Assembly: GCA_963281255.1 (NCBI GenBank)
Contig: OY725488.1
Span: forward strand, 558,001-622,000
DNA: 64,000 bases
Direction: 5' to 3'
From: Aphrocallistes beatrix
Taxonomy: Eukaryota; Porifera; Hexactinellida; Sceptrulophora; Aphrocallistidae
Positions 35,201 through 47,200 of this stretch are shown piece by piece (the first letter of the stretch is position 1; each line of letters starts with the position of its first letter). The notes under the pieces were generated by a model, which made no database searches, had not been told where the DNA came from, and saw only the letters and a list, made by a program, of their open reading frames with translations. A program made the translations under genes and the position numbers.

Positions 35201-38200
35201 GTGATAGGCTGAGCGCTATGCTGCCTTCACTAGAAGAGTACACTTGGTACAGTTTGAGACTGTCTGCAGCTACTACCATTGGGTATGGACCAGAAACTAG
35301 TACTGTAGCACGAACTGCAGAAGCAGGTATGCAGTTTTTCCACTCTCTAATCCTCTTACATTTTAAATTATATATTTATATTTAATTTATAACCAACTTA
35401 TAGTGCCAAGCGGAAATGTACAAGATTTGACATTTGTATCAGTAGAAAGTAGAAAATTAGTCGTCTCATGGAGACCTCCAGTTGCTATTCTCCAGAACGG
35501 CGTGATAACTGAGTACAGGGTAGTGTTGAGCAATGACTCTGAAATGGTGTCAGACACGAGGACACAGTCTCTATGCTACTCTCTATCAGATCTGCATCCT
35601 CATGTGGACTATAGTGTGAGTGTCTCTGCTGTGAACTCTGTTGGAGAGGGACCTTCTCTCTCTATCACTCAACTCACTGAATCAGAAGGTAAATATTTGT
35701 ATAATTAGATGATCAATTATTTATTGTAGTAAATAACTTATGCGTGCATTATAGAATAACTGGAGAACCTATTTAGATAGACTTGGGCGTTTGTAAAAAT
35801 CTCTCAGTAAAGAAAGGATGCTCTTTATTCTTATTTTTGCCAAAGAAACTCTCTAATTTAGGTATATCGCAATCTTCCTCGTCCTCCCATTCGACTTTGA
35901 ATGCCTTTTCAAGTTTTTTTCGACAGGTTGACCAACCGAATCTCACTAGATTGGGATACCCGAATACTGCATCCACGTTCTTGCCCAGCCAAGCCTTAGT
36001 GTTAGGATCCCCCGTGTACCCCGATCCCCGCCCCTCAGTGAACTCCATATTTTCTGGATACACCCAATTAGTGAGGCACCAGTCTCTCATGACTTTAGCG
36101 CAAATGCTGGCGGCTCCCACGATAGGGAACTTGCTGTCCGCTTTGATATGCACCTCGATTTTGAGTTTCCCTTCAAACTCTTTGATAAGTTTTTCTTGGT
36201 AAGACTTGGCATCTCCTACCGTATCCAACAGGATTTTTGATATCTTAACTCCACGCGCCAGTAGCTTTCTGATCATACGAATCGCTGTGTTGTGTGAGAG
36301 TAGGTTGAGGTTGATCCTATCCCTCGCCAGCATGCAGATAGATATGTAGTTTGGACTCAGGACCTCTACTCCCCGTCCGATCGTTTCGGAATTGTCCATC
36401 ATAGTTTGCAACAGTTCGTTTCTCTTCATCTCACTTAGTTGCTTCGAGTCTGAGAATCCGAGTGACGCGAGCAGATCTTGTTTCGATTCAGGACAGTAGC
36501 AAATGCCATAAACCATTGGTCCCAGGACTGGGCCTCTTCCTGCTTCGTCTATTCCGACTACACAACTTTCTTTTTGAGTTATGCTCGGAGTTTTAGGGAA
36601 TAAAACCAAGTTGTGACTTCGATTGAATTCACTCGAATGGGTTTCGTCGAATTTCGCAGGAAGATTGTATTTGTACTCGACCTGTTCCTCCTTCTTGTCC
36701 TCCTCGCCGTAATCTGAATTTTCACTCTCATCCATTCTAATATAATGCAAATGTATTTAATTTTTTGTCACCGACTCACTCGTGAATTATTAAATTCTTT
36801 TGGTTCCATATTAACTAATCATCTGATTGCTTCAACTGATCAACACATTAGAATTCTGCTTTTGATAGCATTTCTATTCATTTCGATTAATTCAGCTTCC
36901 ACACAAAAGCTTACTGTAAGGACTTTTGCATGGCACATTGCTAAAATAATATGCTAATAATAGCTGACTGCATTCCCTAGATAGTTATTATAATCATGGG
37001 TATTATGTAACTAGAGTTCCAGGTGTCTTATGAGAATTTAATTATTCATTGCCTTACAATGTAGATTCTTTGCATCATTTTTGAATAATTTCATATCAGA
37101 ATTGATGCAGTCAATGATTGTGTTGAGTCTCTCCATTCGTTAGTCCTACTATCTGCTGTATCTTGATAGCACAGGTGTTAAGGGTTTAATTAAATAACCA
37201 GATTGTCTACTATGTCGTGTATCCAAATTTGAATCTTAAATATTGGAACAACTCAGGAGTTTGTACGATTAACTGATTTACCAATTGGGTATTTTATGCA
37301 TCTCATCACCACCGAAAAAAATTAATTAAACTCTTATATAACAGCCAAGGTTACCATTGAGGTCACATTTCAATTCCCATTCCCACCCGATTGCCGTGTG
37401 AATTTCCACTGAATTCTCACATGTAAGAATTTCCATAGTATAAAAATTAATCATTTCCATGATCATGAGATCTGTCTTTACAATGATAAATGGAATCTTA
37501 TTAAATTGCATTTATCCGATATTGTAATGATAATATTTATTACTGTACTAGTGTACAAGTTCTATTAACTGTTTTATGATGAATTATATATCTATTTGAT
37601 TTCATATTTAATTTAGTCCCTATATCATCTGTTCGTAACTTAACAACCTCAACAACACAACTGAATGCCAGATCAATCCTTGTGAGATGGAGTGTTCCAG
37701 TTCTGGATGATCTGAACGGAATTCTTCTCAATTACTCTATCACCTACTTTGGTATCGAGATTGACACAGTTCCAAGAGTCATCTACTTATCTAATCCTGG
37801 ATTCGGGGATCAATCATACACTCTAACTAATCTAGAAGAATACACAACTTATTCTATTATTATTTCTACTTATACCGAGGTAGGCCAAGGTCCTGATGCT
37901 ATTATCAGTGAAAGAACTAACCAAGATGGTGAGTGGTATTGTTGCTCAATTTTAGTTGTTTTAGTTAAAACAAGTATTTTTAACGTTGTTCTCTTAGTTC
38001 CCACTGCTCCTCCAACTTCATTCTCTGTGAATGCCATCTCTCCTCGAACCATCAACACAACTTGGGAACCTCCTCCTCCTTATCACTTGGGTGGAGTCAT
38101 CACAAGCTACACACTCACGTACAGAGGTGTGGAGAGAGACACTTCTCTGAAGACTAAAATACTGACTGTATTGAACGGTAGTATTTACATCACTCCTGCT

Positions 38201-41200
38201 CTGACTGACTTAGAAGAAGACACTCACTATGAAATATCTGTTCGAGCTAACACGAGTGTAGGAGCAGGTCCTTGGACTAGTTTAACAGTTCTTACTCCTG
38301 AAGATGGTGAGTTTATATTTTCGATTCTTATAGCCAAAAATATACTGAATCAATCTTATAGTTTCGCTTTATTACTTGGACAAGGTAACAAGTAAACTAA
38401 AATTAAGTTTTTACAACACACTTTCCATTAATAAATGCACTCTAATAAAGTTAGATGACTTACAAATAAGTGATTTGATTAATAAAGCAGGGATCATTGT
38501 ATAGGAATAAAAGCATCCTTCTAGGTTCAGGTTAACATTTGTTAGCACTGCTCCCTATTTGTTGCTCAATCTTGCTCCTCTTGTTTAAAACATTTACCGA
38601 TTGATGCTGGTAACATGCTGTTGCTCGTTTTTTCCTTCAATGAGTTATATTTGTATTTTATATATGAAATAAATGAATTTTATTGTGATTTGGAGTCTTA
38701 CGCAAATATTTTGTATGACTATTCCTCTTTGATCTTTAGTTCCATCTTCATCCGTCCGTAATCTGACTACTTCAACAACACAGCTGAATGCCAGATCAAT
38801 CCTTGTGAGATGGAGTGTACCTGTTCTAAATGATCTGAACGGAGTTCTCCTCAACTATTCTTTCACCTACTTTGGTATCGAGATTGACACAGTTCCAAGA
38901 GTCATCTACTTCTCTAATCCTGGTTTTGGAGAACAATTATTTACTCTAACAAATCTGGAAGAATATACAACTTATTCGATTAACATTTCTGTTTACACGA
39001 AAGTGGGTAAAGGTCCTGATGCTATTGTATCACACAGAACTAATCAAGATGGTGAGTTTCTTTATCTAAGGTCGAGTAATTATATTTTCATTGTTTCTAT
39101 ATCTCGTTTCCTTTAGTTCCCACTGCTGCTCCCACTTCATTCTATGCGAATGCCATCTCTCCTCGCACCATCAACACAACTTGGGAACCTCCTCCTCCTT
39201 ATCACTTGGGTGGAGTCATCACAAGCTACACACTCACGTACAGAGGTGTGGAGAGAGACACTTCTCTGAAGACTAAAATACTGACTGTATTGGACGGTAG
39301 TATTTACATCACTCCTGCTCTGACTGACTTAGAAGAAGACACTCACTATGAGATATCTGTTCGAGCTAGCACGAGTGTAGGAGCAGGTCCTTGGACTAAC
39401 CTCACAGTTCACACTCCTGAAGATGGTAATATTTACATTTGGTATTAAAAATGTGGTGCTCGAAAATCCTAGATTAACTCTTGAAAGTAATTCCTTTTTG
39501 AAATTATTTTAAGTTAACGTATATTAGCATCAAATATTCGAATTTGACGGTTAATACAACACTGAAAATGTACTACTAGACAATGGGTTAACTGTTCTAG
39601 CTTAATTAATTATAGTTCATAAAATTGTGGATTTATGAACTTGATGTCTACATGGAATTTTCATAATGCTAGCGCTGGGTTGATTTCAATCGATTCGAAC
39701 GAATCAAGATTTAATATACAGATAATATGAGGAGATATTATCAGTAGATTAAGAGTTGATTGCTAAAACAATCGATAGGATCCAGAGATCGTGCACCGAA
39801 AATAATGGCATAAGACAAATTGTATTTAAGCTACCCAATATTAGAATCCTATCTATTAGGATATTGCACCCCTCGCACTGTTCCGAATAAAAAAGTCTAA
39901 TATATTACTTCTTTATACAATTTGTAGTCCCGTCTTCCTCCGTCCGTAACCTAACAACCTCAACTATACTACAGAATGCCACATCAATCCTTGCGACATG
40001 GAGTGTACCAGTTCTCAATGATCTGAACGGAGTCCTTCTCAATTACTCTATCAACTACTCTGGTATCGAGATTGACACAGTTCCCAGAGTCATCTACTTG
40101 TCTAATCCTGGATTTGGAGATCAATCATTTATTATAACAGATCTAGAAGAGTATACAACATATTCAATTAATATCTCTGTTTACACGAAAGTGGGTAAAG
40201 GTCCTGATGCTATTGTCAGACAGAGAACTAATCAAGATGGTGAGTTTAGGTTATATCATTTATATTACATTTCCCATATTTTGTATTGAACTTTTTTTAT
40301 ATTATTGTTTTTTAGTTCCCACTGCTGCTCCCACTTCATTCTCTGTGAATGCCATCTCTCCTCGAACCATCAACACAACTTGGGAACCTCCTCCTCCTTA
40401 TCACTTGGGTGGAGTCATCACAAGCTACACACTCACGTACAGAGGTGTGGAGAGAGACACTTCTCTGAAGACTAAAATACTGACTGTATTGAACGGTAGT
40501 ATTTACATCACTCCTGCTCTGACTGACTTAGAAGAAGAAACTCACTATGAGATATCTGTTCGAGCTAACACGATTGTAGGAGCAGGCCCTTGGGCTAGCA
40601 TCACTGTTTATACTCCTGAAGATGGTGAGCTTAATTTTAGTTTTGCATTAAGGTTTACTATTTCTTGTGAATCGTATTTTCCCATCTGTCCTGAAAAAAA
40701 CGTAGACATTTACTATTGCCATAGTTAGAATTTGGGTCTACTTTCCAGTACATATCCCAATTTCTTGAGGGGCGGGCTTGTGAACCTATAACATTCCTAA
40801 AAGTTTAGATTAGTTATATCATATCAAAAATACAAAGTTTGTACTATTAACGACAACTTATTCCTTCTTGTTTCAATCTGTTTTCTCTTTCTGGAAAATA
40901 TGTACACTAAGTTATCTCATGATAATAACAAGAAAGGACTTTCAAGAGGTTTGGATTGGTGAATTACGTACGCGCATTCATGCCCACACAATCACAATGA
41001 AATATTGAATTCGAGTAGAAATTGTTGTTTGTATTAAATGAAACCATTAGAATTTAATAGAAGTATGCTGAATTCCATTTCTGTTGAAGGAAGTCAATTT
41101 TACTTTTAATGACTATGAATATATAGGTCTATAATACATTTGTTGCTGGAATCAATTTTCCCGTCCAATTAATTAGCCTTAATCATAGCCTACTATAATA

Positions 41201-44200
41201 AGGCCTCAGAGTAACTTGCGAATTTGGCACTAGGGATGCAGTAGAAGATGGTTGAAGAAATACATGAGCTGCCTTAAATCATTAACAAAGCACAATAGAG
41301 CTTAGGAATGTATTACCAGCATATATAAATATGGTGTCAAAGCACCCATATCCGTTGTGAAAATTTAGATTAGTCATCAAATGATTGCGCCACAGGCTAT
41401 ATTTGGGTCAAATTTAGTGATTTTCAGAGGTCGTTTAAGGGCACTTCTAAGTGTTTTTATTATAAAGTTTTTCGCATAGAACTGAGAAGTGAATGTGTTA
41501 ATACTAAAAATTTGGAATTTTTTCATGAAATGTTACTACATTCCAGTGTTGCTATGGAAACGTATTTTGGTCAGTTGGGGCTATATCTTGAAAACAGCGA
41601 TAGCTAGACATTCAAATTTAATCCCATTTGATAGCAAATAGGCTACTTCCTATTAAGCTATAATACAATTTCTATGTCTTAATTCAATAATTTACGAGTT
41701 ATTAGACAATTTATCATATTGGTCACATTTGGTAATTTGTCGAATATCTCGTAAACCATTGAATTTAGACATAGAAATTGTATTATAGCTAAATAGGAAG
41801 TAGCCTATTTGTTATCAAATGGGATTATATTTGAATGTCTAGCTATCGCTGTTTTCAAGATATAGCCCCAACTGACCAAAACACGTTTCCATAGCAACAC
41901 TGGAATGTAAGAACATTCCATGAAAAAATTCCAAATTTTTAGTTTTAACACATTCACTTAGAAGTGCCCTTAAACGACCTCTGAAAATCACTAAATTTGA
42001 CCCAAATATAGCCTGTGGCGCAATCATTTGATGACTAATCTAAATTTTAACAATGGATATGGGTGCTTTGACACCATATTTATATATGCTGGTAATACAT
42101 TCCTAAGCTCTATTGTGCTTTGTTAATGATTTAAGGCAGCTCATGTATTTCTTCATCCATCTTCTACCGCATCCCTGGTAAAGTTACTCTTAGGCCTGTT
42201 GCATGAAAAAATGCCCCCCCGTGAAAAAATGCCCCCACCATGGATATTCATGTAATATGGGGGGGGGGCAAAATTTAATGGAGTTAGCGTGAAAAATTGC
42301 CCCCCCGTGAAAAAATGCCCCCCACCATGGATATTATAAAGTATGCCAATGCTTATACAAAACATTTTGAATGCTATTTGGCTTCTATTCGTTTACTAGA
42401 GCATTGCAAATCAACAAACTAGTCGTATGAAGTAATAACAATGACTTTCATAAATGTATCGTATATAAATAGTATCAGCAATATTTAGTGTTAAACTCAA
42501 GAATATCCATGGTGGGGGCATTTTTTCATGGGGGGGCAATTTTTCACGCTAACTCCATTAAATTTTGCCCCCCCCATATTACATGAATATCCATGGTGGG
42601 GGCATTTTTTCACGGGGGGGCATTTTTTCATGCAACAGGCCTTATATATAGTAGGCTATGCCTTAATCATATACTTATACTTTGAATATACATTTTGCAA
42701 ATTTCCGATGTGACCACAATCACGGTTCTACAAAGGTCGGCTATCCGCATCGTGTAATGCTTTATAATATACTTGTATTTCAATAGTTCCATCTTCATCT
42801 GTCCGTAACCTAACTACTTCAACTTCACAGCTGAATTCCAGATCCATCCTTGTAAGATGGAGTGTACCAGTTCTGAATGATCTGAACGGAGTTCTGCTCA
42901 ATTACTCTATCAACTATTCTGGTATCGAGATTGACACAGTTCCTAGAGTCATCTACTTGTCTAGTCCTGGATTCGGAGATCAATCATTTACTCTAACAAA
43001 TCTAGAAGAGTACACAACATATTCAATTAACATTTCTGTTTACACAAAAGTGGGTAAAGGTCCTGATGTTATTGTCAGGCAAATAACTAATCAAGATGGT
43101 GAGTTTTCTTCATTTTGTTGTAGTAATGACATTGCATTGTTTCTACTATCATATACCCTACAGTTCCCACTGCTGCTCCCACTTCATTCTCTGCGAATGC
43201 CATCTCTCCTCGCACCATCAACACAACCTGGGAACTTCCTCCTCCTTTCCACTTGGGCGGAGCCATCACAAGCTACACACTCACGTACAGAGGTGTGGAG
43301 AGAGACACTTCTCTGAGGACTAAAATACTGACTGTATTGAACGGTAGTATTTACATCACTCCTGCTCTGACTGACTTAGAAGAAGACACTCACTATGAGA
43401 TATCTGTTCGAGCTAACACGATTGTAGGAGCAGGTCCTTGGACTAACCTCACTGTTCACACTCCTGAAGATGGTGAGATTAACCTCAATTTTAAATCATT
43501 GATAATATTGAATTATCAAAAGTTTGTTCCCAACTATGTATCATTTTTCCATAAAGAGAATAAATAAAATTCCATAGGAAATGGCTTGCAAATGTGTCGG
43601 AGTCCACAAGGACACTCCATTATATATGGCATAATATTTTAGAAACTTGTCCAATCTAACTCAAAGCCAAAGATACAAGTAATAATAGGTAGATGAATAA
43701 TCCTAGGAATTTTCAACACAATCAAATGGAAGCAACTACTCCAGGCTCAAAACTTATCGAGTGACCCTCGTATATTACGTATATTATAAATATACACTGA
43801 TGAGTTGTAACAACCACTGCACTTCAATAATTCGACTTACTACCTAATATTAGTTTATTAAAACTTTGTTTACTGTTTATTTTAGTTCCATCTTCATCTG
43901 TTCGTAATCTAACAACCTCAACATCACAACAGAATGCCAGATCAATCCTTGTGGGATGGAATGTACCAATTCTCAATGATCTGAACGGAGTTCTACTCAA
44001 TTACTCCATCAACTATTCTGGTATTGAAATTGACACAGTTCCCAGAGTCATCTACTTGTCTAGTCCTGGTTTTGGAGAACAATTATTTACTCTAACAAAT
44101 CTGGAAGAATATACAACTTATTCGATTAACATTTCTGTTTACACGAAAGTGGGTAGAGGTCCTGATGCTATTGTAACACAGAGAACTAATCAAGATGGTG

Positions 44201-47200
44201 AGTTTTAATTATATTTCTGAAATGTTTTTCACATTTTCTACATTCCCTCTTCTCCAGTTCCTACTGCTGCTCCTACTTCATTCTCTGCGAATGCCATCTC
44301 TCCTCGAACCATCAACACAACTTGGGAACCTCCTCCTCCTTATCACTTGGGTGGAGTCATCACAAGCTACACACTCACGTACAGAGGTGTGGAGAGAGAC
44401 ACTTCTCTGAAGACTAAAATACTCACTGTATTGAACGGTAGAATTTACATCACTCCTACTCTGACTGACTTAGAAGAAGACACTCACTATGAAATATCTG
44501 TTCGAGCTAACACGAGTGTAGGAGCAGGTCCTTGGACTAACCTCACTATCCACACTCCTGAAGATGGTAATGCTAATATTGTCCACTTGTTTACATTTTA
44601 AAGTTCGTATTCATTTCACAAACACGTAGTGGAATTCAAATGTACACTTATTTGATTTCAAATTTGATAGATGCTGCACATGGCACATATTATATTATTC
44701 CGGTCAGGGTTCTACCCAGCCCGTTATGGCGCATCGAGTCGGTACGCCTTTGGGAAGATGATATCCTTTTTGAATATATGCATATATCTAGTAGTGTGCA
44801 GTCGTGCGTATCCAGGGGGAGGTACAGGGGCCCCCACCCATCATAATTTAATGTACGAAATTTGTGAGAAATTTCCATTTATTTTGTAATCTTCTCGAGA
44901 AGTGTATACTAACTTCGAATCTGTGCATATTGTAAAATAAATGTTGTCAGCTACCAGGACCCCCAAACCCCCAGCTGGGTTGTGCTCCTCTGCGTCAGAA
45001 AATTCTGGCTACGCCACTGCCGATACGAGAACCCTGCCTGTACGATCTTTAGTCTATCCTTAATTAAAATCCAATCTAACGTATAAAATTGTGTAATTTT
45101 AATTCGAGTGTACTTTATGCAGATGGAAGTAAATTGATTAAATTCTCATGTTTAGAAATAATAATATAATAATTTATACACATCTTTAAATAGTTCCATC
45201 TTCCTCGGTCCATAATCTAACAACTTCAACATCACAACTGGATGCCAGATCAATCCTTGTGAAGTGGACTGTACCAGTTCTAAATGACCTGAACGGAGTT
45301 CTTCTCAACTATTCTATTCGTTATTTCGGTATCGAGATTGACACAGTTTCCAGGGTTATCTACTTGTCCAATCCTGGTTTCGGAGATCAATCTTTTACTC
45401 TAACAAATCTCCAAGAATACACAACTTATTCCATTAATGTGTCTTCTTACACGAAAGTGGGTAAAGGTCCTGATGCTATCGTCAGACAGAGAACTAATCA
45501 AGATGGTGAGTTCTAGATCTCTTCTCTCATTCTATTTATTGCTCTCATAAACTTAACACCTGTTCTCTTAGCTCCCTCGAGCATCCCTACACACCTCAGA
45601 GCCACACCTCTCTCCTCTACCATCCTCAGTGTCAGCTGGGAGGATCCTGTCTACTCGGATCAGAACGGTGTCATCACACAGTACACTCTGACCTATCAGG
45701 GAGTGGAGAGAGACAGTCTGTCCCGCACTCTCACTCTCCCTCAGACCAATGTCTCCCTCACCTGTCACAACATTGACTCTCTTGAGGAGTTCACCACTTA
45801 CGTGATCTCACTGTCTGCTCACACCTCTGTAGGAGCTGGTCCTGTAGCCAGTGTCACGGTTATCACAGATGAACACTGTGAGTGGATTTGTAGATTTGTT
45901 AATCGCTGTAAATGAATCTCCACTCTTACTCTCTTCTCCATTGTTAGTTCCAACTTCTGCACCAAACAACCTGACAGCAACTGCCACGGATTCCACGAGT
46001 ATTCTCGTCCATTGGGACGCTCCTGTGATGCAGGATTGGAATGGTGTATTACTGAATTACGTGGTTTACTACTACGGAGTGGAACAAGATAGTGTAGTCC
46101 GAACAGTCCCGATAACGATCCAAGGTTCCAATCACTCTGATCAGGAGTATTTGATTGCTGGATTGGAAGAGTATACACATTACCGAATCGTCGTGACCTC
46201 TGTGACGAGTATTGGTGCAGGCACAGCTGCTAATACAACTGTTCGAACTCGACAAGCAGGTTAGTGTCTTACAGATGTACGATATACTTATGTGTATATT
46301 TAGAAGGGAAGTTGATTAATAATTTCAAATTTGGGCTCTATTATAATTACTAAAATACTTTATTTTTCATCTTAAAAAAATGGCCAAAAATCTTTAAAAT
46401 TTCTGATGGTTTGACTTTCCGAGGTTCTATTGCAAATTTGGAAAAATTCTCATCAATTTTGTGTTCTGTTATCTTTATTTAGGATCTTGACACTTGTATT
46501 CTTCCAATTTTATCAATAATCAATTTAAAACGCCTATAACGTTGTAAACAAATGCGCGTTTATCTACTCTATTTACTTTTAGCACCAAGTGGTACTCCTA
46601 CTCTCTTGACTACTACTTCATTGTCTCCTTCTGTGGTGCTTGCAACCTGGTACGAGCCTCTCTACTCTGAACAGAACGGAGTGTTAACAAAGTACAGAGT
46701 AACATGGAAGGGATTGGAGAGAGACAGAGTAGTGAGAAGTGTAGACATCCCAGTGAACAGCAGTTCTAACACATCTTATGCGTTGACTGGACTGGATGCA
46801 CATACGAGTTATGTTGTGAATGTGAGTAGTTTCACTTCAGTTGGATCTGGTCCTATCTCCAGTCGAGAAGTCACAACTCTGGAAGACAGTGAGTGCAGTG
46901 TGTATTCATAATTTGAATTTGTTTTACTTAATATACTCCTTTGCATTTGCTTTATCTTTTACGAAATATTTTAGCTCCAACTTCTACGATTCTGCAGCTG
47001 AGTGCTGTGGCTGACTCTGATTCCATCCAAGTGATCTGGTCCATGCCTGTAATGAATGACCTGAATGGTGTCCCTACTCACTATACACTGAGATATTCTG
47101 GCATTGAGTTCCAGACGACAGAGAAGATAATCCAAATCAACTACACCTCCTCCTCTGACAATGTGACCACTTCTCTGAGTGGTTTGGAGGCTGCCACAGT

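Larger units (their letters stand above)
37617..45505 (+). other. Gene B alpha-beta FN3 array 1 (exons 8-18)
   Basis: Exons 37617-37928, 37998-38306, 38740-39051, 39117-39425, 39928-40239, 40316-40624, 42787-43098, 43164-43472, 43886-44197, 44258-44566, 45194-45505. Even-numbered exons are alpha type (312 nt; VRNLTTST, RWSVPVLNDLNGVLL, GIEIDTVPRVIYLSNPGF, EEYTTYSI, RTNQDG). Odd-numbered exons are beta type (309 nt; APTSFSANAISPRTINTTW, EPPPPYHLGGVITSYTLTYR, GVERDTSLKTKIL, VGAGPW, TPEDG). Five alpha-beta pairs plus a closing alpha. All are open through their length and phase 1 at both ends. Confidence 0.85.

Noticed and set aside
32224-35688. Reading the first exons of gene B as a separate short lectin gene
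   Set aside because: No stop or poly(A) signal follows exon 7, and the next FN3 exon after the nested gene joins in phase.
35773-36750. Calling the nested RNase H2A a processed retrocopy
   Set aside because: It is intronless, but there is no poly(A)-like tract next to its 3' end and no clear target-site duplication. Its frame and catalytic residues are intact, so it is listed as a normal gene.
42200-42640. The G- and C-runs as G-quadruplex regulatory sites
   Set aside because: They are sub-repeats of the nested foldback element and are explained by its inverted structure.
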